DNA of 64,000 bases, from the NCBI RefSeq assembly GCF_023282985.1, contig NZ_JAGQDC010000014.1:1-64000 (forward strand). The letters are read 5' to 3'. How positions within the stretch are numbered: the first letter of the stretch is position 1; every line of letters starts with the position of its first letter. Under the pieces are notes generated by a model. The model saw only the letters and a list, made by a program, of their open reading frames with translations, did not search any database and was not told the DNA's origin. The position numbers and the translations under genes were made by a program. This stretch comes from Serratia silvae. GTDB taxonomy: Bacteria; Pseudomonadota; Gammaproteobacteria; Enterobacterales; Enterobacteriaceae. This document shows, in pieces, positions 1 to 7,378 of this stretch.

Positions 1-49
1 ACCCTACGGGTTCGAGCTTAGTACGCCCCTCTGGGGCGCCAAAGCAATG

Positions 50-74
50 CCGCCTTCTATGAAGGCGGATTTTT
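50..74 (+). terminator. Rho-independent terminator-like hairpin
   Basis: A 7-bp stem (CCGCCTT / AAGGCGG) with a CTATG loop is followed on the plus strand by ATTTTT. The T-run orients it for a gene entering from the left, outside the window. The hairpin also lies just downstream of bla on the other strand, so it may act on both. Confidence 0.6.
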
Positions 75-88
75 ACTCTGTGGGGAAA

Positions 89-976
89 TTACAGGCCTTC
101 GGTGACAATCTTGGCGGCCGCAGCCAACACGTCTTTGCGGGCTTCGGCATTCTGCTGTGGCTGCGTGAAATAGGTTACTAATACCAACGGTGCGTGGTTC
201 GTTGGCCAAATCACGGCGATATCGTTAGTGGTACCGTAATCACCGCTGCCGGTTTTATCACCGACCACCCACGTGGTTGGCAGACCTGCGCGAATGCTGG
301 CTCCGCCGGTAGTATTCCCCTTCATCCATTCAACCAGTTGAGCACGCTGTGGTTCACCCAGCGCCTTGCCCAAGGTCAGGTTTTGCAGGCTTTTTGCCAT
401 CGCCAGCGGCGAACTCGTGTCACGTTCATCACCCGGAATGGCGGTATTCAAGGTGGGCTCGGTACGATCAAGACGGAAGGTTTTATCGCCGATGGTACGG
501 GCAAATTCTGTTACTTTTGCCGGGCCGCCAAGATGATCAAGGATCTTGTTCATCGCCGTGTTGTCACTGTACTGGATGGTGGCGGCACTGAACTCGGCCA
601 GGGTCATCCCGGTATCCAGGTGTTTTTCGGCGATCGGGTTGTAGTTGACCAGATCGGATTGCTTGATCTCCATCCGCTTAGCCAAAAGATTTTTATCCGT
701 CTCGCTCTGTTTTAACAACGCCGACACCGCCATCACCTTGCTGGTGCTGCACATGGCAAAACGTTCATCCGCGCGATACAGGATCTGCGAATTATCGGCG
801 GTATCGATCAGCGCCACACCCAGGCGGCCACCGGAACTTTTCTCCAGTTCAGACAGTTGCTGCTGAATATTCGCCTTGGCATTAGCGGGTTGCGCCCATA
901 ACGGTGCGCTACCGAACAGCAACGGCATAACCGTAGCGACCATCAGGGTGGTTTGACGTAGTGTATGTTTAACCAT
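89..976 (-). CDS. blaFONA: Class A beta-lactamase, FONA/CTX-M-like
   Basis: Periplasmic serine beta-lactamase that hydrolyses penicillins and cephalosporins. The 295-residue protein has a signal peptide ending near residue 28 (LWA-Q). All class A motifs are present: STSK at 77-80 (Ser70/Lys73 in ABL numbering), SDN at 137-139, the omega-loop Glu in EPTLN at 173, and KTGSGDYG from 241. A Cys precedes the catalytic Ser. The start is the ATG at 976, seven bases after GTGAGG, rather than an upstream in-frame codon at 988. From memory the whole protein matches the chromosomal FONA enzymes of Serratia fonticola; the exact allele cannot be given. It is divergent from an AmpR-like regulator, the usual arrangement for an inducible beta-lactamase. 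Confidence 0.93.
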   Translation of the reverse strand: MVKHTLRQTTLMVATVMPLLFGSAPLWAQPANAKANIQQQLSELEKSSGGRLGVALIDTADNSQILYRADERFAMCSTSKVMAVSALLKQSETDKNLLAKRMEIKQSDLVNYNPIAEKHLDTGMTLAEFSAATIQYSDNTAMNKILDHLGGPAKVTEFARTIGDKTFRLDRTEPTLNTAIPGDERDTSSPLAMAKSLQNLTLGKALGEPQRAQLVEWMKGNTTGGASIRAGLPTTWVVGDKTGSGDYGTTNDIAVIWPTNHAPLVLVTYFTQPQQNAEARKDVLAAAAKIVTEGL

Positions 977-1108
977 GTTTTGCCTCACATAAAATGGATT
1001 AACGCAGCGGAGTTCTCTTCAGATGGCGGGAAATATCCTCTGTTGGGCCGTTATTGACAAGCGACAAGAATTTTCTCTAGCATAAAGAAAATCTTTTGGA
1101 TAATACCT
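977..1108. promoter_or_regulatory. Shared bla / regulator divergent promoter region
   Basis: This 132-bp gap separates the divergent bla and LysR-type genes. By analogy with ampC-ampR and related class A systems it should hold both promoters and the LysR operator. I did not identify the operator bases with confidence. Confidence 0.5.
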
Positions 1109-1987
1109 ATGCGCTCTAATCTTCCTCTTAACGCGCTGCGCGCTTTTGAAGCCTCTGCCAGACATTTGAGTTTCACACGGGCAGCGCTGGAACTCTACGT
1201 TACCCAGGCCGCCGTTAGCCAACAGGTTCGGCTACTTGAAGAGCGCCTGGGTATGGTGCTGTTTAAACGCTTACCCCGTGGTTTAGAAATGACAGAGGAA
1301 TCGCGGGCGCTATTTGCCGTGCTAACCGACGCCTTTGGCCATATTGAGAAAGCCTTCCGGCAGTTTGAAGGAGGGCAGTTCCAGGAGGTGCTCACCGTCG
1401 CCGCCGTTGGCACCTTTGCCGTGGGTTGGCTGTTGCCGCGTCTTGATCGGTTCAGGCAAGAGCATCCCTTTATCGAACTGCGGCTGCGTACCAACAATAA
1501 CGTTGTCAATCTGGCCGCCGAAGGGCTGGATTTCGCCATCCGTTTTGGCACGGGTTTGTGGCCATCCACCCATAACGAAATGCTGTTTGATGCTCCATTG
1601 ACCGTATTGTGTACGCCCGCTACGGCTAAGCGGCTCGTTACCCCTACCGATCTGCTGCATGAGGATCTGCTGCGTTCTTATCGTGCTGAAGAGTGGGAAA
1701 ACTGGTTTGCTGCCGCCGGCCTGCAGGCGGTGAGAGTGAATGGCGCCATCTTTGATTCATCCCGTCTGATGATCGAGAGCGCCATCCATTCCGGTGGTGT
1801 GGCTTTAGCCCCGCCGAGCATGTTTGCCCGAGAGCTCGCCGCCGCGCATCTGGTGCGCCCGTTTGCTACCGAAATCAACATGGGAAGCTACTGGTTAACC
1901 CATTTAAAATCGAAGACAATGACCCCGGCGATGGAAATATTTAGCCAATGGCTGCTGAAGGAAGCGGGAACAGAAGATATTACGTAG
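1109..1987 (+). CDS. AmpR-like LysR-family regulator of the beta-lactamase
   Basis: A 292-residue LysR-type transcription factor. The N-terminal winged helix-turn-helix occupies about residues 6-65 and opens with LPLNALRAFEASARHLSFT, the hallmark start of AmpR-group regulators. The rest is the effector-binding domain, with AVGTFAVGWLLPRL and AAEGLDFAIRFG typical of AmpR/GcvA-like proteins. Proteins of this group sense muropeptides and activate a divergent beta-lactamase gene. The divergent position next to bla supports that role here, but the target is inferred from position. Confidence 0.88.
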   Translation: MRSNLPLNALRAFEASARHLSFTRAALELYVTQAAVSQQVRLLEERLGMVLFKRLPRGLEMTEESRALFAVLTDAFGHIEKAFRQFEGGQFQEVLTVAAVGTFAVGWLLPRLDRFRQEHPFIELRLRTNNNVVNLAAEGLDFAIRFGTGLWPSTHNEMLFDAPLTVLCTPATAKRLVTPTDLLHEDLLRSYRAEEWENWFAAAGLQAVRVNGAIFDSSRLMIESAIHSGGVALAPPSMFARELAAAHLVRPFATEINMGSYWLTHLKSKTMTPAMEIFSQWLLKEAGTEDIT

Positions 1988-2033
1988 GGGCGCTGTATGC
2001 GCCCGTTTAACGCTTGTTGCTTTGGCAGTGCCT

Positions 2034-3650
2034 TTAATACAGCTCTTCGCGGATCCGTTTAGCCGCGCTTTGCAGCAACTTATAGGCCTCATAGCGATTG
2101 GCGTGCAGCTGGCTGAAATCCGCATTCGGATGGTATTGGCTATCCAACTCGGAAAACTGCGCCATCGCCTGCTCCACTGAAACCGCAACCTTGCCAGCCA
2201 CGGCCCCCAGGATCGCCGAACCCAGCAATACCGGCTCCTCCGCCTTGGTTGTCAGCACGGCACAGCCACAGCTATCCGCCAGCAACTGCCGCACCAAGGG
2301 ATGGCGGCCCGCCCCGCCGCTGATCACGATCTGTTCAACGGTGACGCCCATCTGGGACTGGGCATCAAGGATTTGCCTGAGCCCATAGCCAATCCCGCAA
2401 ATACCGGCAATATACAGGGCCACCAAGTTATCGAGGTTGCTCTCCATACCCAACCCGGCAACCACGGCACGGGAATGGGGATCGGCAAAGGGGGCGCGGT
2501 TGCCAAGGAACTCGGGAACCACATGCAGGCCATTGGCGAGTTTTGCCGCTTCCGACGCAGATATCATTTTGGCCAGCGCCAAATCGGCCAGCAAGGCTGG
2601 CAGTGAAATACCCAATACCTTAGCCTGCTCCGCAGCCTCTGGTGCCGCGGGGTGGAACGAGACCAGCTGCTTGATCGCCGCCCCCGCCGCGCTCTGCCCA
2701 CCTTCATTAAGCCAGAACCCAGGCACCATCGCAGAGTAATATGGCCCCCAAACGCCTGGAACAAAGGCTGGGTTTTGCGTGGTGGTCATCGTGCAGGACG
2801 ACGTGCCAAACACGTAAGCCAGGTTATTGGTGACGCCACCGCCAACACCGACAGTACCAATACCGCCAGCATGGGCATCAATCAAGCCCACGGCGACAGG
2901 CGTGCCCGCTACTAATCCCATTTCTTTGGCCGCTTCTGCCGTCAGGCCGTTGCCACAAGGCGTACCAGGTTCTTTGATATGTTCCCCAATGCGGCGGAAC
3001 GCTTCGTCTGCCAACTCTTCAAGGCCGATGGTGCGGAAATAGTCCGGATCCCAACGTTTCTCATGTGCCAGATAGGTCCATTTACAGGTCACGGTACAGA
3101 CGGAACGTGCCAGATCCCCGGTGGCCCGCCAGGTCAGGAAATCGGCCAGATCGAAGAACTGCCAGGCACTATCGTAGATCACACGCCGGTTCTCCTTCAG
3201 CCAAAGCAGCTTGGGCGTTTCCATTTCTGGGGAGATCTTTCCGCCAACATAGTTAAGTACCGGATGCCCGGTGGCGTTGATCCGCTCGGCCTGCTCCGTT
3301 GCCCGATGATCCATCCACACAATAATGTTGCGGTCTGGATCTTCGGATGGCCCTACCGCCAGGGGGTTGCCGTCTGCATCAAGTACCACCAGGGAGCAAG
3401 TGGCATCAAAGCCGATGCCTGCCACATTACTTGGGGAAATGCCGGATGCGGCAACCGCCTGTTTGATACTGGCGCACACCGCTTGCCATATCTCACGGCT
3501 GGATTGTTCAACATAATTTTCCGGGCCGCGGAACAAGGTGATCTCTTGGCTGGCATGCGCCAACATGGTACCGGAGAGATCAAACACCCCTGCCCGTGCG
3601 CTGCCTGAACCCACATCGACACCGATAACGACCTGCTGTTGATTGTTCAT
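2034..3650 (-). CDS. FGGY-family carbohydrate kinase (pentulose kinase, D-ribulokinase type)
   Basis: Cytoplasmic ATP-dependent sugar kinase of about 538 residues. The N-terminal FGGY domain has GVDVGSGSARAGVFD (phosphate-1 loop) and the substrate-side stretch NIIVWMDHRA. The C-terminal domain has QIVISGGAGRHPLV (adenosine loop). Residue content is closest to the YpCarbK/FGGY D-ribulokinase branch rather than xylulokinase or glycerol kinase, which is family recall. ATG codons at 3653 and 3650 both follow AGGTGAAA; 3650 gives the better spacing, and a GTG at 3659 is also in frame. The binding site overlaps the stop of the SDR remnant upstream, so the two were probably one operon. The LacI regulator beyond is the likely controller. 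Confidence 0.85.
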   Translation of the reverse strand: MNNQQQVVIGVDVGSGSARAGVFDLSGTMLAHASQEITLFRGPENYVEQSSREIWQAVCASIKQAVAASGISPSNVAGIGFDATCSLVVLDADGNPLAVGPSEDPDRNIIVWMDHRATEQAERINATGHPVLNYVGGKISPEMETPKLLWLKENRRVIYDSAWQFFDLADFLTWRATGDLARSVCTVTCKWTYLAHEKRWDPDYFRTIGLEELADEAFRRIGEHIKEPGTPCGNGLTAEAAKEMGLVAGTPVAVGLIDAHAGGIGTVGVGGGVTNNLAYVFGTSSCTMTTTQNPAFVPGVWGPYYSAMVPGFWLNEGGQSAAGAAIKQLVSFHPAAPEAAEQAKVLGISLPALLADLALAKMISASEAAKLANGLHVVPEFLGNRAPFADPHSRAVVAGLGMESNLDNLVALYIAGICGIGYGLRQILDAQSQMGVTVEQIVISGGAGRHPLVRQLLADSCGCAVLTTKAEEPVLLGSAILGAVAGKVAVSVEQAMAQFSELDSQYHPNADFSQLHANRYEAYKLLQSAAKRIREELY

Positions 3651-3662
3651 CATTTTCACCTA

Positions 3663-3935
3663 TCAAAGATCGACACTGTTTGGCAGGATTACCAGGTCAC
3701 GCACGGTGACATGCTTCGAGCGCGTTACCATAAATAACACCGCTTCGGCCACTTCCCTTGGCTGCATCAGGCTGCCGTTGGCCAGAGCCTCTTCCATCTT
3801 GGCTTTTGGCCAATCGTCCAGCAGCGCGGTAACCACCGCACCTGCCAACAGCTGCGTACCAACGCCTTCCCACACCCTTTGCTCACAGCGCTCAATCGAT
3901 TGAGCATAATTGCTACTTTTTATTTTTACTGTCAA
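3663..3935 (-). pseudogene. C-terminal remnant of a short-chain dehydrogenase
   Basis: About the last 65 residues look like the end of a classical SDR of the clavaldehyde/serine-dehydrogenase type: [31 protein letters not shown] and the terminal [12 protein letters not shown]. The Rossmann nucleotide-binding part and the Ser-Tyr-Lys catalytic region are absent. The N-terminal stretch of the open frame does not resemble an SDR and runs into the divergent regulator's promoter. This is the relic of a gene that preceded the kinase in the operon. Confidence 0.7.
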
Positions 3936-3962
3936 GATATAGAAAATTGGGGAGCGAAATTT

Positions 3963-4979
3963 GTGACTGGGTTCAAAGCAAAAAAAACGACGATTTATGA
4001 TTTGGCCGAACTGGCCGGAGCCTCCTCAAGCGCGGTAAGCGCCGTGCTCAATGGCAGTTGGAAAAAGCGCCGCATCGGCGCTCAGCTGGCAGAGAAAATC
4101 CTGCGCCTCGCCGAAGAACAAGGCTATACCGTCAATCAACAGGCCAGCCTGCTGCGCCGCCGAAAATCGACGATGATCGGCATGATTGTCCCCAAATATG
4201 ACAACCGTTATTTCGGGTCGATCGTCGAGCGGTTCGAGTCGATGGCCCGTGAACGCGGCCTATTCCCGGTGATCACCTGTACCAGCCGCGATCCTGAATT
4301 GGAAATCGAAGCGGCACGCACCATGCTTTCCTATCAGGTTGACTGGATCATCTCTACCGGTGCCACTGCCCCCGACAATATCACCGAGATCTGCGCCGCC
4401 TCCGGTATTTCAACGCTGAATCTCGATCTGCCTGGCACTCTCGCCCCTTCGGTGATCACCGATAACTATGCCGGGGCCAAAGAGTTGACGTTACGTATCC
4501 TGGCCAACTGTGAAAAACGGCTGGGCTACCTCAAACCACTGATCTTCGTGGGGGGGCGTGGGGTTGACCATAACACCACAGAACGCCAGCGCGGCTTCAG
4601 AGATGCCCACCGTCAGTTAGGCGTTGAGGTCATCGAAGAGAACCTGCTGGCCTGCGGTTATTCCCCAGACAAGGCCGAGTTGGCGCTGAAAACGTTTATT
4701 GCTCAAGGCGGCGATCTGCAAACCGGGCTGTTCGTCAACTCGACGATCTCGCTTGAAGGCGTAATGAGCTGGTTGGTGGCATCTGGCTATCGCGGTGATA
4801 AACAGCCCGTGATGGGCTGTTTTGACTGGGATCCTTTCGTACTGCTGTTAGGTCATGACATTGTGATGGTGAGGCAGGATGTCAACAAGATGTTGCAGGC
4901 CGCGTTTGCGTTGATTGATGCCAACTCACAAGAAAAGCAGCTCATTGAAATACCGCCGATCTTCCCAGAGGTCATTTGA
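3963..4979 (+). CDS. LacI-family transcriptional regulator
   Basis: A 338-residue LacI/GalR repressor starting at a GTG preceded by GGGGAG. The N-terminal helix-turn-helix is [21 protein letters not shown] hinge follows, then a periplasmic-binding-protein-like sensor domain ([20 protein letters not shown]). An in-frame start 84 bases upstream would lie inside the promoter region and is less likely. It is divergent from the SDR remnant and sugar kinase and probably represses that locus in response to a pentose-type sugar. The inducer cannot be read from the sequence. Confidence 0.87.
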   Translation: MTGFKAKKTTIYDLAELAGASSSAVSAVLNGSWKKRRIGAQLAEKILRLAEEQGYTVNQQASLLRRRKSTMIGMIVPKYDNRYFGSIVERFESMARERGLFPVITCTSRDPELEIEAARTMLSYQVDWIISTGATAPDNITEICAASGISTLNLDLPGTLAPSVITDNYAGAKELTLRILANCEKRLGYLKPLIFVGGRGVDHNTTERQRGFRDAHRQLGVEVIEENLLACGYSPDKAELALKTFIAQGGDLQTGLFVNSTISLEGVMSWLVASGYRGDKQPVMGCFDWDPFVLLLGHDIVMVRQDVNKMLQAAFALIDANSQEKQLIEIPPIFPEVI

Positions 4980-4981
4980 GG

Positions 4982-5953
4982 TTATCCCTTCATGACCTTG
5001 GACTTCTTGATCCGGTACATGGTGGAGTCCCCATCTGCCAGCAAGGTTTCCAGGCTGTGGGGCGCGGTGGGATCAAACTCGACGATGCCATAGGAGAACG
5101 CCAGTTGGTAAGGCGTGATCTGTGAGGCATTATGTTCATCCACACAACGTTGCAGGGCTAAAACCCCCTGCTCGGCTTCGCTTTTACTGCGGCTGCCCAT
5201 CAGCGCGACAAACTCGTCACCGCCCAACCGGGCTATCACGTCGAAGTAGCCAAACACCCGTTTCATCAGCTCGGTAAAGTAGACCAGCGCTCGGTCGCCT
5301 TCCCCATGCCCATAGGTGTCATTAATCATCTTGAATTTGTCGAGATCGATAAATACCAGGCTGGCCTTAACCCCTTTCACCTGGCAATGATGCAGCATAT
5401 GGTCTGCCAAGGAGATAAAACCACGGCGATTAGAAATTTGCGTCAGTTCATCAGAGGTCGATGCCTGAAATGCACGCAGTTCATCTTCCACCATCGAGGC
5501 CAGATCGCGTAGCGCCACCGCGTCTTCGGCATCAAACAGCCGGGGTTTATTGTCGATCAGGCACAGGGTCCCCATCTTGAGATTGCCGGAGAAACTCAGT
5601 GGACAACCGGCGTAGAATCGGACGTGTGGCGAGTCTTTGACAAACGGGTTATCCGCAAAGCGCGCATCCTGCAACGTATCGGGGATCAGTAGAATATCGT
5701 TGCCCAGGATCGCATGGCCGCACAATGAAAGATCCCTTGGTGTTTCGGCAGCCGCCACCAATCCACTGCTGGACTTGAACCATTGGCGGTTTTCATCAAT
5801 CAGACTTACCAAGGCAATGGGTACTCCGAACAGCCGCCGGGCCATGCGTGTTACCCGATCAAAGCGCTCTTCTGGCAGTGTATCCAACAGACGTAGGGAA
5901 TGCAGAGCCTTCAATCGCTGTACTTCATTGGCAGGTATCTCAGGCGTTTTCAT
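4982..5953 (-). CDS. GAF-GGDEF diguanylate cyclase
   Basis: A 323-residue soluble protein. An N-terminal GAF sensor domain covers about residues 20-150 (VPIALVSLIDENRQWFKSS, LCGHAIL). A C-terminal GGDEF domain contains an intact LGGDEF active site, so it should make cyclic di-GMP from two GTP. The product-inhibition I-site (RxxD five residues before GGDEF) is not seen; the position reads GYFD, so feedback inhibition may be absent. The start at the ATG at 5953 gives the usual length; a longer in-frame extension has no family support. No membrane segment is present. Confidence 0.85.
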   Translation of the reverse strand: MKTPEIPANEVQRLKALHSLRLLDTLPEERFDRVTRMARRLFGVPIALVSLIDENRQWFKSSSGLVAAAETPRDLSLCGHAILGNDILLIPDTLQDARFADNPFVKDSPHVRFYAGCPLSFSGNLKMGTLCLIDNKPRLFDAEDAVALRDLASMVEDELRAFQASTSDELTQISNRRGFISLADHMLHHCQVKGVKASLVFIDLDKFKMINDTYGHGEGDRALVYFTELMKRVFGYFDVIARLGGDEFVALMGSRSKSEAEQGVLALQRCVDEHNASQITPYQLAFSYGIVEFDPTAPHSLETLLADGDSTMYRIKKSKVMKG

Positions 5954-6187
5954 CTCTGCATCCACTCCAATTAAACCCAAGGTCTTTCTCGGGAAAGCAA
6001 AACCGTCTGTTGCAGGATAATCTCGTTCGCCACCGCTAGCAATCCGATGCACAAAACAGATGCCACTTTCCCCCTGTTTTCAGCCGTTTGATTTATCCGT
6101 TGCCACCTAAACTAGCCGTTTTACCCGTCGTCTTTCAAGCGGCTGTTTGAAATCCATAGGGTATCGCATAAAAGCAAGGCATCCGGT

Positions 6188-7378
6188 GTGGCAAAACCCT
6201 TTTTACGCAGTGGCAATCTAGATGACGTTCTTACATTGGGCGAAAATGGGCAACCTGTTTATACGTTGGCGTCCCAGTTACGTGAGGCGTTGCGCCTCCA
6301 GCAACAGCCTGCCGTAGCGGATTGCCTGGCGATCCCGATCCCCAACGCGCAAGACGATCGTATTGACTGGTATGCGCCCATTGCTGGCCGGGCTATCTCC
6401 TGGCATGCCGCCGATGACGACGCACGGGCGGCCGCCTTGCCGCTGTTGGAACATTTCCAGACCACCGCTGAAGCCATCAACCTGCGCGCTCGCCACAGCG
6501 GCAAAGCCAGCCTGCAAATGTTTGCGGCACTGCTCAGCAAAGCCATGCAGTTTCCGGATCAGAACGCGGTTTTCCTGGTGGATGGCAAACCGGTGATCAC
6601 CTTCTGGGGCTGCGTGAAAGCCGATAGCCAGATCCGCCCCGCGCCTTTGGATTGCCTGCGCCCGAAAGATCGCCCTGCGCCACCCATCGCCCCACCACTC
6701 GTTGAAATCGTTGCTGAACCTATTGCTGAACTGCCACCGCCCGCACCTCTGCCACCGGTGGTGGATGATAAACCTCACAACGCCTGGTGGTTACTGCTAC
6801 TGCCAGCAGCGCTCATACTGGCCGCCGCGATCTGGCTGTTGATCCCTAAGCCAACCTCCCAGCCAATAATAGAAATTGCTGAGCCAGCCAAGGTACAACC
6901 CAAGCCGGTTATTACTCCCGTCGCATTTCAGTTGCCATTAGGCCACGCGGAGGTGCTGCCCCCGCCGGTCATTACGCCAGTGGTGGTCGATAAACTGGCG
7001 CTGACGTTACCTGCCGAGGCGGTAAAAGCCGGTTCTACCGCGTTCCTCAACGGCAAATGGCGCGTCACTTTGGCGATCAAGGATCCGCTGACCGGTAAAC
7101 CGCCGAGCTTGCTGTATCAGTTTAATCGCGGCAAAGGCACCGCCAGGATCGTTCAGGGTGACAAAGTCACCTGCCGGGTTGAAGTCAACGCTGGCCTGAT
7201 GCAGTCCGGCAATCTGGTGATCAATAGCCGTACCAAGGCCCGTTGCAGCGACGGTTCCCGCTATCAGATGCCGGAGCTGGTGTGTAAGCAAGGTGACACC
7301 GCAGCCGCAGAATGCACCGGTCGTTACGGCAACAACGAAACGGTATTCCCTATGACGATCAAGCGCGAGAGTAAATAA
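6188..7378 (+). CDS. srfA: SrfA family protein (srfABC operon)
   Basis: A 396-residue protein starting at GTG, eight bases after AAGG. A soluble N-terminal region (1-170) is followed by a proline-rich linker, one membrane segment at about 198-220 (AWWLLLLPAALILAAAIWLL), a second proline-rich linker and a C-terminal domain with several cysteines. This matches SrfA, first gene of the srfABC cluster, named in Salmonella as SsrB-regulated factors and common in Serratia. The biochemical function is unknown. The stop overlaps the start of srfB by one base. Confidence 0.85.
   Translation: MAKPFLRSGNLDDVLTLGENGQPVYTLASQLREALRLQQQPAVADCLAIPIPNAQDDRIDWYAPIAGRAISWHAADDDARAAALPLLEHFQTTAEAINLRARHSGKASLQMFAALLSKAMQFPDQNAVFLVDGKPVITFWGCVKADSQIRPAPLDCLRPKDRPAPPIAPPLVEIVAEPIAELPPPAPLPPVVDDKPHNAWWLLLLPAALILAAAIWLLIPKPTSQPIIEIAEPAKVQPKPVITPVAFQLPLGHAEVLPPPVITPVVVDKLALTLPAEAVKAGSTAFLNGKWRVTLAIKDPLTGKPPSLLYQFNRGKGTARIVQGDKVTCRVEVNAGLMQSGNLVINSRTKARCSDGSRYQMPELVCKQGDTAAAECTGRYGNNETVFPMTIKRESK

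Noticed and set aside
1-60. tRNA-like 3' end (GGGTTCGAG followed by GGGGCGCCA)
   Set aside because: The bases around the GTTCGA word do not form a T-stem and no acceptor stem partner is in the window. It reads better as tandem small hairpins, the second a terminator.
194-715. Long open frame antisense to bla
   Set aside because: It is the mirror of a GC-rich, well-recognised beta-lactamase gene and resembles no family.
2979-3608. 209-codon plus-strand frame inside the sugar kinase gene
   Set aside because: It is antisense to a clear FGGY kinase and has no binding site or known homology.
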